64,000 nt of DNA, taken from assembly GCA_030765055.1 (NCBI GenBank), contig JAUKNK010000150.1, positions 315,001 through 379,000 on the forward strand. The letters are read 5' to 3'. The notes under the pieces are model-generated. The model worked only from the letters and a program-made list of their open reading frames with translations. It was not told the origin of the DNA and ran no database searches. Source of the DNA: Mantis religiosa (Eukaryota; Arthropoda; Insecta; Mantodea; Mantidae). Position numbers and translations under genes: made by a program. Shown one piece after another: positions 22,030 to 34,024 of this stretch (positions within the stretch are counted from its first letter, which is position 1; every line of letters starts with the position of its first letter).

Positions 22030-23470
22030 TGTCATGGCCAGTATTTGAACCACAGATCTCCTAGTTTCCATCCTGTCGCTCTTACCCATTGAGCAATGAT
22101 GGCCAACATGTGGTCCTGACACTAAATTCTCCAGTTGAGTCGTATATATTTTCCCAGTAAACCATAGGGGCTCTCAAATTCGAGATATACCACTTGTGGC
22201 GACTTATTGTAAGTAATCTATTGTACTATTTATAGTAAATCTAATGGTGAAGCTAGGGATTTAAGTACTTACAATAGTAAGTCACCACAACCGGTGTATC
22301 CTGATTACAAGAGTCCCTAGTGGTTTACTGGGAAAATATATACGAGTCAATTGGAGAATCTAGTGTCAGCACAGCACGTTGGCCATGGTGGTTGAATGGG
22401 TAAGAGCAACTGGACTGAAACCAGGGGATCCGTGGTTCAAATCCAGGACATTGCATTGAATAGATAGAGTCAACATGAAAAATTAAATGCCTCGGCCGGG
22501 ATTTGAACCACGGATCTCCTGGTTTCCGTCCAGTCACTCTAACCCATTGTGCTACCATGGCCAACGTGCTGTCCTGAAATTAAATTCTCCATTTGACTCG
22601 TATAATTCCCCGGTAGACCACTAGGGGCTCTCGCAGTCGAGATACACCGTTTGTGGCAACTTACTATAATAAGTACTTAAGTCCCAGGTTTCATCATTTA
22701 ACTCTTATTATATTAGTTAATTGCTGGAAATTAATCATTTCTTCACACTAGCCAGATATAGGCTAAGGATTTTGATAGAGTCAACATGAAAAATCCATGA
22801 TCAATGTATGAATAAATTAATTAGTGAAGAAATGATTAATTTCCATCAATTAACTAATATAATAAGAGTTAAATGATGAAGCCTGGTGCTCAAGTACTTA
22901 CAATAGTAAGTAGCCACAAACGGTGTATCTTGAATGCGAGAGCCCCTAGTGGTCTACCGGGGAATTATACGAGTCAACTGGAGAATTTAATGTCAGTATG
23001 GCACGTTGGTCATGGTAGCTCAATGGGACGGAAACCAGGAGATCCATGGATCAAATCCCGGCCATGGCATTGAGATTTTCATACTGACTATCTATCAGAA
23101 ACCTTAGCCTATATATGGCTAGTGTGAAGAAGTGATTTCCATCAATTAACTAATAGTTAGATGATGAAGCCTGAAACTCAAGTACTTACAATAGTAAGTT
23201 GCCACAAATGGTGTATCTCAAATACGAGAGCCCTTAGTGGTCTACTGGGGAATTATACGAGTCAACTGGAGAATTTAATGTCAGGACAGCACGTTGGCCC
23301 TGGTAGCTCAATGGGTTAGAGCGACTGGACGGAAACCAGGAGATCCGTGGTTCAAAACCCAGCCATGGCATTGAATTTTTCATGTTGACTCTGTCTATCA
23401 AAACCTTAGCCTATATATGGCTAGTGTGAAGAAATGATTTATTTCCATCAATTAACTTATATAATAGGAA
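22030..23470. mobile_element. SINE-A cluster, five tRNA-like heads in mixed orientation
   Basis: tRNA-like heads lie near 22050 (-), 22382 (+), 22530 (-), 23009 (+) and 23297 (+). The plus-strand pair 23009/23297 is head to tail, with a unit shortened by loss of about 21 bases in the anticodon region of the first. The units share the AGTACTTACAATAGTAAG spacer and the GGCTAGTGTGAAGAA tail. The opposed copies at 22382-22540 could fold into a hairpin. Confidence 0.8.
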
Positions 23471-23972
23471 GATTGTTTCCATTGAAATAATTGATAAACT
23501 ACAATTTTTATTCTAGTTCTTTCCTTGAAGACAAAATAAAAATTAAAAATTCATTGCCATTGCCACGATTTATACCATGGATCCTGCTCTCAGTTCTGAT
23601 TCTACATTTTAGAAATTTGCCTACATGCAGTTTGTGTATGTTAATTGACTCACTGACCCTGAACAACAGATTTCAATTTTTGCTTTTGCAGTCAAACAAA
23701 AATAGGTGAATTTATTCATATTAGCTGTGTTGAATTCAAATCTGAAGTCCAAAATTTTTTATCCCATACTGTTTCTTGGAGAAATTGGTTTCAATGTTTT
23801 TAGAAAATTACGTATAGAATAGATGTAATTCCAGTATTGTAGTCAATCCTAAGGTGAAATAATTTCATATAACTCAACATTATAATGAAATGTTATGCAG
23901 AATCCACAATTTACATTTAAAGTGAACTAACCATCCTTATTTAGGTCACAGTCGTGTAAAAACTTAAAAATA
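23471..23972. other. No firm feature; weak exon-like segment
   Basis: The open frame 23491-23709 follows a TTTTTATTCTAG, but neither the protein (hydrophobic, no motif) nor the donor is convincing. Confidence 0.3.
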
Positions 23973-25352
23973 CACAGTGTTCATTTTTATCTATGGTTTT
24001 ACTGCCCAAAATTTGATGACATCATCAGCATCGCTGATGGAGCGAGTTTATATATAATTCCTCTAGTGGCTTACAATAGTACTTGATCAGCTGACAGCAG
24101 CTTTGAGGCCTCCCTCTACCGGAAGATAAATATACTATTTGCGGTGTAGGTCCTACCCGTGTAATATAAAGGTGCATAATTTCGCCTGGCACGTCGATAC
24201 GATAACTGTTATAATCTGTTTTAATCAATGTGAACACAATATGACAGATAAATGCAAACAATATCTTGCGATTTGGTGTTTCTCTGTGAAGATGTATAGC
24301 TTAATAGAACTTAATAAAGGAATATCAAATTAATAACAGTATTAGTTTCAAAACAGTTTAGTGAAGAAACAGATTTTTATTTTATTGTCCTTTAAACAGA
24401 GTACGTCATATCAAACAATGAATGAATTAATGAGTGAGTGAGTGAACCTGATGACATGATGCTCAAATGAGTCAAGGGTTCCCAGAGCTTAGAGTTATCC
24501 AACATTCGTCTTAGTAGGATAAGGGAAAATTCTGGAAAAACCTTATCCAGGTAACTCATCCTGTGCGAGATTCGAACTCGCGGCCTCTTGAGTGTGAGGT
24601 ACACATGCTACCTCACACCATGGAGGCAGGCAAGAAACAGATTATTTATATTATGCATTTATAATATTTACTTATGTTTATTACTTCTGAATTGGTACCA
24701 TCACTTTATAGCGTTGAGTATTTCTCGTTTTCTGAGTAACTGATCTTGTATCTTGTAAATATTTGATGCACCTATTGGTTTTAAAAGACATAAGGATACC
24801 AATATTAATAAAGACATTCTAATTAAGCATCAGAATCACAGCCAATTTATATCATATACTGATAAAACGTAAGAAGTTTATGTTGCAAACAAAAGTATAC
24901 AAAATGTATATCAATTTGACGTTACCCGGACACTTTTGACAACATTACACTCTGAGGGACTTGTCTGAATTCTGGATAACATTGCATACACTCCCATATG
25001 CAGCGGTTTAAAATATATATGCTGCACCAGTTTTAATGCTCGTACAAATGTAGCATTCAATCTTAAAGACTCAGTGCTCTGTCTACATATCCACCTTTAG
25101 AGTAGAAACGTGCTACTTTAGATAAGTACTAGAATGATAATCATGATTACCATTAAGAGGGGTGAAAGGTGAGGCCGATTGTATTAGTTATTAGCGCAAT
25201 CACACTCAGAATGTTGTAGTTACTGTTCTGCAAACATTGCCGCTTCTTCTTTGTAGAGGGTGCTATGATTTCTAGATATACCCTCTAGTCAACTATGATG
25301 TCATTCTTGCTCAATCAGAGGGCGCGAAATAACGTCAAAAATGAACACTGTG
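23973..25352. mobile_element. TIR element T1, non-autonomous, TA-flanked
   Basis: It begins CACAGTGTTCATTTTTAT and ends AAAATGAACACTGTG, with TA on both sides. Its two halves match, in inverse order and strand, the outer parts of T2 (35384-39210). It has no transposase. A SINE-B lies inside at the same place as in T2. The TIR and TA duplication fit the Tc1/mariner superfamily. Confidence 0.75.
24425..24640 (-). mobile_element. SINE-B copy inside T1
   Basis: The tRNA-like head (CGAGATTCGAACTCGCGGCCTC on this strand marks the B box) and the CTGGATAAGG and CATCATGTCATCAGG-side tail are present. The flanking element sequence on both sides matches that around the SINE-B at 37705-37925. Confidence 0.75.
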
Positions 25353-25419
25353 TATTATTAATTTTACTCACTTGTTTAAGAAAAACAACTTTTGAGAATA
25401 CTTTTGCTTTTAGCTAAGA

Positions 25420-26313
25420 TCACGAACCTACCTTATGAGGTACCAACAGTAGTCAGCTAACATACTAGAGACCACTATCCACTGTATCAGTTCTCCATAG
25501 CACATATAGCTATCCTGATGAAACCATTCTCCATGCTCATCATTCACAGCCCCCAGGTTGGGAGGGAAGAAGTCCAAGTGCGCATGCAGAAAATGTATTT
25601 TTAAGGGCATAATGCTCTCTGAATATTTATATGACTTAAGCATGATCTCAATAATTTCCTTGTAGTTGTCAGCTTTTGTATCTCCCAGGAAAATTTTGCA
25701 CACTGTCTTGAATCTCACCATATTGCTTTCTCGTTTTTGGAAACCAGTTCTTCAAAATGCCTGTCTTCCATCAACTTGCATATTTGTGGGCCAGTAAAAA
25801 TACTATCTTTTAATTTTACTTAACTAATTCTTGGAAACTTGTCTTAAAAATACCAAAAACTGCTATTTTCTCTGTTCAAAACCTTTACAAAATTTTTCAT
25901 TAAGCCTAACTTAAATTGAAGTGGTGGTAGCAAAATTTTCTCTTAGTTAACTAATGCTTCGTACTTAACACTCTCTTCACCGGTGTTAAAGCGCTCCTTA
26001 CAGGCGGCTCAGTTACTTCATGAAGTTGTTTTTTAGCCTGACTGTTCCACTCACATATAAAACAACAAAACTTGGTGAAACCACTCTGCATTCCCAGGTG
26101 TAACCCTATGACCCTTAAATCTCCACAGATTTGCTGTTCATACTTTGAATAGCTTATAGCTTTCAAAATTGTCTTCAAATTCTCATATGTTCATCAGATG
26201 TTGATTAAAAGCAATATTATTCCAGTTAATGTTCTGCCCTTCATACTGCTCTGACCATACCACTGAAGTTCTTTCTTCACTTATTTTAATACTGAAACTT
26301 CAGAGCTTATATA
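25420..26313 (-). pseudogene. Relic of an arthropod multi-copy protein family
   Basis: Minus-strand pieces: EQQICGDLRVIGLHLGMQSG with CCFICEWNSQAKKQL (26178-25951), and FKTVCKIFLGDTKADNYKEI, LKIHFLHAHLDFFPPNLGAV, FHQD and MMADYCW-like SMLADYCWYL (25721-25428). I recognise the FLHSHLDFFPxNLGAVSEEQGERFHQD pattern from many arthropod genomes, where it is repeated and probably transposon-borne; its function is unknown. The expected region between the two pieces is frameshifted, and the 5' end is cut by a mariner at 26314. Confidence 0.65.
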
Positions 26314-27207
26314 CAAGGGCTGTTCAATAAAAAATGATCACAACATTTTTCTGACAACGTACCTTTACTCAGCCTCATAATTTTGATGGTCCTTCTCAAA
26401 ATAGTCTCCCCTAAATGTGATGCACTTGTCCCAGCATTCCTGCCAGTCTTCAAAGACATGCTGAAAACCATTTTTGAGAGATCCTTCAAAATCGCCTCTG
26501 CTGCCTTCACCACTGTTTTGATGATGGATAATGCCTCCCATGAAGGCGTTTGTTCAAGTTAGGGAATAGAAAAAGGTCACATAGGGCTAAATTAAGACTA
26601 TAGGGAGGGTGAGGGATGCACTTCACGTTGATTTTTTCAAGATATTCAGGAACAACATTGACAATATGCGGCCGCGCATTATCGTGGTGCAGCATCCAGC
26701 CTACTTCACGGAAATGTGGTCTTTTGCACCTGACATGGACTTGCATTGTTTTCAGGTCATCCCTGTAGTATTGTCCAGTTACTGATGTGTGTGCAGGTAC
26801 AACATGCTGATAAACCATTGACCATAATTTTTCCAGCAGAAGCAATCAGTTTAGCTATTTTGGGGAGTTGTTGATGAAGGAGATTTCCACACTGAGCTTT
26901 AATGTTTGCTCTCAGGATCAAAATGGTGTAGCCAAGTTTCACCAGCAGTGATTACGTTTGAAAGAAGCTCCAGATCTTCCTCTAACACCAAGTTTAACTG
27001 CATGTTTCCTCCATTGCAGCGGTAGGCGACACTGAACATGTCTGAACTTGCCTGGTTCTCGCAGTCAGGAACCAGGAGTACCAATAATGAAACTACTACG
27101 GCGTGTTTGTTTCACATTAAGCTAACAGAATATAGTAGGATTGAATTTAAGTGCGAAAAATTATGACTGTAAAAGAGTTATGATCATTCTTTATTGAACA
27201 GCCCTCA
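26314..27207 (-). mobile_element. Mariner MLE-B2, internally deleted
   Basis: The TIRs match MLE-B1 (AAGGGCTGTTCAATAAAAAA... and its mirror) between TA dinucleotides, with an almost identical length (894 bp). Minus-strand coding pieces show HVVPAHTSVTGQYYRDDL, WMLHHDNARPH with the second catalytic Asp kept, and then YSLNLALCDLFLF, where the third Asp is lost to Asn. The N-terminal part includes ITAGETWLHHFDPESK, with Gly for the first Asp. Frame breaks are near 26510 and 26850. Confidence 0.8.
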
Positions 27208-27775
27208 TACGTCAGGAGACAAGGGGTAATTTCTGCTGAGCCCTGCATGGCCTGAAAATGTAGCCAAACAACATTTTTCCACCTGCCTGTTCAGCAGCTC
27301 TTTTCCCGCCACTTTTTTTTATTATTGTGGTCCAAATATGGTTGCCCTGTATTCTGTTTGTATTAATTTTCATTCCTCTCCCCTTTATTATACTTAATTT
27401 TTCATTTCCATTCCCTATTTATATCCTTACCATACTTGGACATAGCAACACAATATGACCTTCCTCCTCTGTTGTTACAATGTTTCTGCAACCGAGCGAC
27501 CCGCAGTGTATTAAAATAAAAGAAGAAAAGACGCTTAATTTGCATGATTGCCAACATACCTTTGAATATTCCTCACTCTGGTCGGTTACGTTTATAGTGA
27601 AAACTCAGCACCCTAGAAAAGTGAGGGTTACAACCTTTTTTGGCTGCAGGTATTCATTTGTGATAGAATGCAGAGATGGTTAGGGAAACAGGAAAAGCTA
27701 TTAATTCAAAGAAGGTTTTAGGAAAGAAAGAGAAGAAAAAGTATATTGGAAATTGTCAATAATTAAGCAAATAAG
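27208..27775. other. No feature recognised
   Basis: It contains a poly-T stretch near 27314 and a 67-codon open frame at 27480 with no motif. Confidence 0.35.
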
Positions 27776-27965
27776 TGTGAGTCAATTATGCAGAAAATAA
27801 AGCTAGCTACAGTGAAGCAGTAAATATTACAAAAAATATAAATATTTGTTACTAAGGCTTCACTTATCTTAAGAAATTGGTGTTAATACTTCTTTGTAAT
27901 GGAGATCGATTTTACAAACAGATAATTTGTATCTTTAGTCCACAAGCAAACTCCTTTTCAAATTT
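27776..27965 (-). mobile_element. PLE-B single terminal fragment
   Basis: It matches the left arm of the 28195-28512 hairpin in the same orientation (GAAGCTAGCTACAGTG, TTTGTTACTAAGGCTTCACT). It is a second, truncated end of the same family. Confidence 0.6.
27900..27942 (-). ncRNA. Hammerhead-like motif, PLE-B single copy, degenerate core
   Basis: TGGA, CTAAAGA, T, helix II (ACAAAT with GTTTGT, one mismatch), AAAA for GAAA, the palindromic helix III ATCGAT, C, TCCA. Helix I TGGA/TCCA and helix III are intact. Confidence 0.45.
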
Positions 27966-28314
27966 AATAATTTTTCTAGCAAATATAGGAACTACTTAAT
28001 GTTTTAAACAAAGATTTAGAAAACGAATGTCTGCAAGAATAGATCTTTTCTTCTTTTGAAGTTTTAAATATGGCTTAATTTCAGATTTAGTATCCATAAA
28101 ATTTAAATTAAATGCACAAATGCTGTTATAAGCAAAATTATCAGTAGTAATCTAAAAAATGAAAACAACAAAAACAGATGCTTCAAATTAAAAATTCCTG
28201 ATTGCGTATAAAATGAAGCTAGCTACAGTGATGCGATAAATATTACACAAATGTAAATATTTGTTACTAAGGCTTCACTTATCTTAAGAAATTGATGTTC
28301 ATACTGCCTTCTAA

Positions 28315-28357
28315 TGGAGACCGATTTCACAAACAGATCGTTTGTATCTTCAGTCCA
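28315..28357 (-). ncRNA. Hammerhead-like motif, PLE-B hairpin left arm
   Basis: TGGA, CTGAAGA, T, helix II (ACAAAC, GATCT loop, GTTTGT, 6 bp perfect), GAAA, short helix III (ATCGGT), C, TCCA. Every core base is present; helix I is TGGA/TCCA. Confidence 0.65.
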
Positions 28358-28392
28358 CAAACAAACTCTGACTTACAAACTTAGTTTGTTTG

Positions 28393-28435
28393 TGGACAGA
28401 AGATACCAACGATCTGTTTGTGAAATCGATATCCA
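28393..28435 (+). ncRNA. Hammerhead-like motif, PLE-B hairpin right arm
   Basis: TGGA, CAGAAGA (A for U4), T, helix II (ACCAAC with GTTTGT, one mismatch), GAAA, the palindromic helix III ATCGAT, A, TCCA. Confidence 0.55.
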
Positions 28436-28527
28436 TTAGAAAGAAGTATTAATACCAACTTCTTAAGATAAGTGAAGCCTTAGTAACAAATATTTGTATT
28501 TGTGTAAGTGTGAGTCAATTTTAGAAT

Positions 28528-28640
28528 TTAATGTTATGCGAGCACGTTGCATTGGTAGCTCAGTACCTTCTAGGTAGGGGAATGAGAGATCCATGTTTCA
28601 TTTTCAGGCTATGGCATTTAATTTTTTATTCTAACAGTAC
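28528..28640 (+). mobile_element. SINE-A head, degenerate
   Basis: GCACGTTGCATTGGTAGCTC followed by GAGATCCATGTTTCATTTTC and GGCTATGGCATTTAATTTTT aligns with the family A tRNA-like head. The tail is lost. Confidence 0.55.
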
Positions 28641-28683
28641 CTTCCCAGATAATAAAACGACAATGGTAGATAAATATTTGAGC

Positions 28684-28860
28684 ATTCGAAAGGGGGATTT
28701 ATATGATTGCTATTGATCTAGAAAAAGCATTTGGGAGGAACTATGATTTATGCTGTTTAAGTGGAGACATCTGTGAAAAATACTAAAATCCCGAGTTTAC
28801 ATCAGAGGTGCTTGAAATTTTGTCATTAGGTTGGGTACAGGGAATCTAGGTAAGCTATCA
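28684..28860 (+). pseudogene. Short non-LTR reverse transcriptase scrap
   Basis: One frame reads GIYMIAIDLEKAFGRNYD, the motif A pattern DLEKAFD of non-LTR RTs, with Gly in place of the usual Asp at the end. Nothing else of the element remains. Confidence 0.45.
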
Positions 28861-29985
28861 AAATTCATCTATCTTAAATAGTTTAAAAAAATAGTCCTCT
28901 TTATAGTGTAATATTTGTATGTTATACAAATGCCCCAAGTCATAGAGTTTTTCTTTTAGAAACTTTAAATTTTAGATTCAGGTTTCTATGTACATCAGTA
29001 ATAAAAGTTGCTATACTTTTAAAGTATGTGTCAACTATTTTTGGAGAAATTTTTTTATGTATGAATGTACTAAATTTTCCTTAATTTTTTTGTAATTTTG
29101 AGATTTAAAATTCAATAATAAATAAACTATTTAATTTAAATCAAGAAATACACCAACTTTAATTGAACATTTATTTAGGAATACGTATGCAAAGTTTCAT
29201 ACAAATTCGTTGAGAATTGCAGAAGTTGGAGCATTTTGAAGATCAAAAAAGTTGAGAAGTTGAAAGTAAACAAAAATGAATTTAAAGATTTAGATAGAAA
29301 TTATACTACTTCAAATTTTAAGTATTTACAGTACTTTGTTTACTTTGAAATTCCCATGCATCATATGCAGACCATTCAGCTATCTTATTACCTCCTTTCC
29401 CTTTAATTAGGTTACCTTTGACTGTTTTTTTTTTTTTGTTTGTTATTTTTGTATCTACAATAGTTTTTACAACAAAAAATATATAATTGAATTTTTTGCT
29501 GCAATTTCTTTACATTAGGAAACATGGTACATTGTCTACAATTTTTGTTATAAATGACTGAAACTTTGGATTCCTGTTCCTTTAGATATTAATTACAAAA
29601 CAGTATATACTCATTTGCCCATTTGTAATGGTTCTGGGGGAGAAATTTTAAGGAATATGATAGAATTTTTGTGAATTTTTTGTGAATTTTCTGTTTTCAA
29701 TACCAGTCATTATTAAGTGTTTGATATGCAACCATAATGAAACCAATTTTTCTTGAAAACTTATCTATGAATATACATATATGCCAAACTTAAAGAAAGT
29801 AATGGAAAACAGGAGGGTCTGGAGTATTAGCAGTATTAAAAAATGCTAAAAATTGGACACAAAAAAATAATCTAGTTAGAAGCTCTAGATATAAACAGTT
29901 TTTTCTATATATGGAGATTTAACTGTATTGGAAAACCACAGTGAAGCAAAACAATTATTAAATTATAGTTAGTCGTATTTATTAC
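28861..29985. other. AT-rich stretch, nothing recognised
   Basis: More than 1 kb with no open frame over 60 codons and no repeat family I can identify. Confidence 0.4.
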
Positions 29986-30012
29986 AGATCAGCTTCACTT
30001 ACGCACCTATAT

Positions 30013-30047
30013 TGAGGACATGTTTCACACATCGCATCATCGCCTCT
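30013..30047 (-). ncRNA. Hammerhead-like motif, PLE-2 tail, partly decayed
   Basis: GAG, GCGATGA (two core changes), T, weak helix II, GAAA, the palindromic helix III ACATGT, C, CTC pairing with GAG. Confidence 0.45.
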
Positions 30048-30202
30048 AATGCAACTGAAGCTTGATCCAGTGGTGTGGGTAGTTCTAGAGCTGCTGCTGC
30101 TGCTATCTGTTTATTTTGTGATGAATTTAAATATGGGGTTGTCTTCTAGGAGATTTCGAAGTTCATTAGTTGGTTTTTATGTTTTTCTATGTATATTCTC
30201 TC

Positions 30203-32040
30203 TCATATGATGAGTTCACTATGTTTTTGTACGTATTTTAGTAATTTGGTGCTATCCTCAATTTCATGATTTTCAGACCAGAAATGAGCTGCTATTGTGG
30301 ACTTATCAATATTTTTGTATCTTAAGTGCCTAAAATGTTCTTTCTTTCTAGTGCCTCTGTTTCTTTTTGTCCTCCCTATGTAAATTTTTTCACAGTCTTT
30401 ACATTTAATCTTGTAAATGCCTGACTTTTCTTCTGGTTTTATCTTATCAGTATTATTACTGTTAAGCAGGGTTTTAATGTTATAATTGTTTTTCAGTGCC
30501 AATGTTATATTGTATTTCTTGATTATTTTTGGAACTTTTTTGTGGCCCAGGGGTGGTAAGTAAGTTTGGCAAATCTATCTTATTGTTTCATTGGTGAAAG
30601 AGCTGTGATCTGTTTTAATCTTTTTTGAAGTTTTAATGATTTTAGTTTTTTATCTACAAGGCTCTTTCCATATCCATTTTAATTGCTTTTTTTAAGATTT
30701 GATGGTATTCTTTTTGATATTCTTGCTGGCTGAGGGGTAGATTTACTAACCTGTGTGTGACACTGTTGATGGTGGTATGTTTGTGTGGAATTGGGTTGAA
30801 ACTATTTGCTTTGATGTAATTATCTGTGTGTGTTGCTTTTCTATGAATACCAAATTCCAGTTTTTTATTGTTTTTTGTGATTATAAGCTGCAAAAAAGGT
30901 AGAGTACAGTCCTCTTCAGTTTCTACTACGAATTGTATGCTGAGTTCTTGAAGGTTGAGTTGTTTCAATGCATCATCTATCTGTTTGTAGTATACTATTG
31001 CAAAGATGTCTACTTATCTGTACCATGTTTTAAAAATGAGAGGAAAGGCTTTACTTATATGTGTTTTGAAAAAGCTCATGTTTAAATTGGCCAAAAATGG
31101 TGATAGTGGGCTTTCCATAACTAGTCCTGAAATTTGTTTATAATACTTTCCATCGAAGACAAAATAATTTTGGTGTATACATATTTCAGTCATTGTCAAA
31201 TATTCTTTTATTGTATTGGCATCTAGGTTAATAGAAGTTAGCCATTTTTTAAGCTGAATGAAAAGTTTGTCTATTGGGATACTAGGAAAGAGAGAGAGGA
31301 CATCAAAGTGTCTTGAGGCTTTAGTTTAAGATTTTGAGCTTTTTCTACCATGTCTAAAGAGTTTTTTATGCTCAGAGTATTAAATTGTGAAAAGGATTGA
31401 AATTTTTTGTATAGTCATTTTGCCAGAAGGTAAGTAGGAGTGTTAAAATTATTTAAAACGGGTCTCTTGGGTATGTTGGGTTTGTATATTTTAGGCAATC
31501 GATATACTCTTGCAAGGTTAGGGTTGTCCGGTTTGATAGTCTTTTGTTCTGCAGTTTTTAAAATTTTACTGTTATTGATGGTTTTGTGTACATCTTTTAT
31601 GCATCGGTTGAGTGGATTTGAATATATTTCTTTGAATTCTTTTTGTTGTAGTACATCTAACATTTTTTCCTTGTGTGTCTAAAATTACTATTTTCTTCCC
31701 TTTATCAGAACTTGAGAAGATTACATTGTTTTTTGTTAATGACTTAATTATCTTAATTTGTTTAACATGTTTTCCTGGTTTTTATTTGCTAAGTTTTCCA
31801 AAATAAATTTAGATATTTTGCCTAATTATAGCTTTATCTGTAGTCTCTAAGCCTTCTACTGCTATTTCAATATCTACAATGAACTCATAAGGGTGGTTGG
31901 TGTATGATATACACGTTTTCAGGCCTTGGTTTAGCATATCTGTTTCTTCAGTGTTAAAAGTTTGCTTAGAGAGGTTAGCTACATTGTCCTGGAGTATGTT
32001 CTTTGGTGAAAGTTTGTTATGTTTTGGTTGCAAATGATTT
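30203..32040 (-). pseudogene. PLE-2 reverse transcriptase and GIY-YIG endonuclease, decayed
   Basis: Pieces in order: VANLSKQTFNTEETDMLNQG (N-terminal conserved block, 32033-31809), KPDNPNLARVYRLPKIYKP (31663-31415), YYKQISGLVMESPLSPFLAN (31199-31014) and FGIHRKATHTDNYIKANSFN (30968-30654). The YVDD catalytic box is broken by a stop and a deletion near 31012 (VD remains before IFAIV). The endonuclease part is intact over about 100 codons with SGIYKIKCKDCEKIYIGRTK, showing both GIY and YIG. So here the endonuclease is better kept than the RT. Confidence 0.8.
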
Positions 32041-32119
32041 TAATTATACCTTAGTTTCTCCTTTTGACTATAAACTTTTTGTTTGACTTTATAATTTATT
32101 TATTCAAATGATTAATCTC

Positions 32120-32385
32120 TAAATGGTCCTATGCTTTGTTTCTTAGTAATTTTACCAGTTTCAAGTGTAGGCTGGGCAATGAGAGGTCTATATTAGTTAG
32201 TTTTCTGTAGTGGTTAGCTAACAGTAGAGAACAATTAGCTGCAGAAAAAGCTGTGTTAAAATCTGAAAAAGCTAACCACTACAGAAAACTAAATAATATA
32301 GACCTCTCATTGTACAACCTACACTTGAAACTGGTAAAATTATTAGGAAACACTGCTTGGGACCATTTAGAGACTGATGTGAATT
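32120..32385. repeat. PLE-2 5' inverted repeat
   Basis: The arms, about 32122-32215 and 32268-32372, are inverted copies (AGGTCTATATTAGTTAGTTT against AAACTAAATAATATAGACCT). The right arm is open in one frame (YRKLNNIDLSLYNLHLKLVK), which looks like the start of a PLE ORF. Confidence 0.7.
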
Positions 32386-32395
32386 AAATACCTAC

Positions 32396-32859
32396 TGTTG
32401 CAACAAGAAAGCAATATAATATAATGTTAAGTCAGGCTTTATTCCTATACTAAACAATAGTATACTTGCATATAAACCATATATCACATACATATATGTG
32501 GAAATTTTTGTTTTATTTTAGAAGTAGTAGGTGGTAAACAATATATAAAAATGTAAGCAGACATGGTCAGTAGCTTTGATAAGCATCCAGAAGATGTCTC
32601 TGTACATTACAACACTCCATGGAATCACACTGCATAGTTTAAACATGAGATTTCCATCAATTTCTATGCGACATGCTAGCAAAGGCAATATAAATGGCCA
32701 CACCCACCAATACACGGGCATTTAAATAATGACTTAGTGGTTCTTTAAATGGACTCGGGTATAACTGATAGCAGATTCTTAAACTACGATGTTTAAACAT
32801 AATTCTCAGGCAAAAAATGTAAAATGTAGTTTTTTGTTTCTTTGGTTTGGTCCTGTTGG
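32396..32859. other. No feature recognised
   Basis: Nothing recognisable on either strand. Confidence 0.4.
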
Positions 32860-33860
32860 ACAAAATTTGACCTATGCCTCCCCCTAAGAAAGGGGTAGGT
32901 GAATCATTTATAAAGAATACAAAAAATGCAAATATTGAATGCTGTGCAAAAATACCTAAGCAAAGAATTATTAAAGGGAGCATAAATAAATCTCAGCTTA
33001 CACAGGGGTACGTACTTACCCCAGTGCTACTTAATTTTTTCATTGATAATATAAAAGGATAGAAGAATTTATAAGTATTCATAAGTCATTAATAAAGGAA
33101 GTGGCAGGGTTAGTGTTTGCAGGTGATATAATGTCAGGTTCTAGTTCAGTTCTATTGAAGCAATTTGCAAATACTTCAAAGATATGGAGTTGAAAATGAA
33201 AAATGAAAATGAAAAATAATGATCTTTAATACAGAATATAAATTGAATAAGACAGAGAAATGGTCTTGGGAAGGAGCAGAATTAGAAATAGGAACGCAAA
33301 TTGACAGGTAATCAGAATATTATGAATAAAATACCAGAAAATACAAATTACATGGCTAGAAAGAATATAGAGTATGGTAGTAGAAGCAAGATGTTGCATA
33401 CAGCAGAGATATGGAGCCTGGAAAAAAGGCTGGGAAAATGTGGACGTAATACATAAAAGCTTTTGCATAATAACTATAAATTACTAAGCAATGCACCAAA
33501 TGGATAGGGTAAGCAGAACTAGGAAGGGTTGGAGTAAAATGTAACCTAGTAGAAGGAGCAGTCAGTAAACGAGTTCAAAATAAATTTATTAAAGATATAT
33601 TATATACTGAAACAATGGTTGGATGCACAAAATAGAGTTAACATGGAACAAATAGGAATTGAGGAACGTGAGCAGAAAAAACAAAAGGAAGGGTTTCTGG
33701 AAAGAAACTATATCAAGAGTTGAGGGCTAGAAAAGCAAGAAATTGTAATCAGTTTTAATGAAAAAAGCTCAATAATATATTATATGTGCCTGTTTAAAAA
33801 TTAAATGGGGTAGAGAAAAATAACATCAAAGTATTCAACAAAGTGGCTAGAAAGGCTACA
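32860..33860 (+). pseudogene. Non-LTR retrotransposon RT relic 1
   Basis: LTQGYVLTPVLLNFFIDNIK near 32996 is the RT motif B region (QGxxLSPxLFNxFIDDI). LVFAGDIMSGSSSVLLKQF near 33112 is the FADD region with Gly for Asp. Heavily frameshifted text continues to about 33800 (EQIGIEEREQKKQKEGFLER). Endonuclease and RT N-terminus are missing. Confidence 0.65.
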
Positions 33861-34024
33861 CAAGGGCAAGGACTGCTGTAATGAATATAAGTGGCCTAAG
33901 CGTGGAGGGGGGGGGGGGGAAGGGTGGAGTGATGCATAAAATGTATATTGTGTTATGATTGACATTATGTTGTGGAATGCGATGATACAGTAAAGGAGAT
34001 AGAGAATTTAGTACTAGGAATGGA

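Larger units (their letters stand above)
28195..28512. repeat. PLE-B hairpin: two inverted ends with no element between
   Basis: The arms, about 28225-28365 and 28383-28510, are inverted copies with a centre near 28375. Each carries a hammerhead-like motif. The core of the element is absent. Confidence 0.75.
29990..32395 (-). mobile_element. PLE-2, decayed Penelope-like element
   Basis: On the minus strand: an inverted-repeat 5' region (32120-32385), RT pieces (32040-30650), a GIY-YIG endonuclease (30502-30203) and a 3' tail with a hammerhead-like motif at 30013-30047. It is a different subfamily from PLE-1. Confidence 0.8.
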
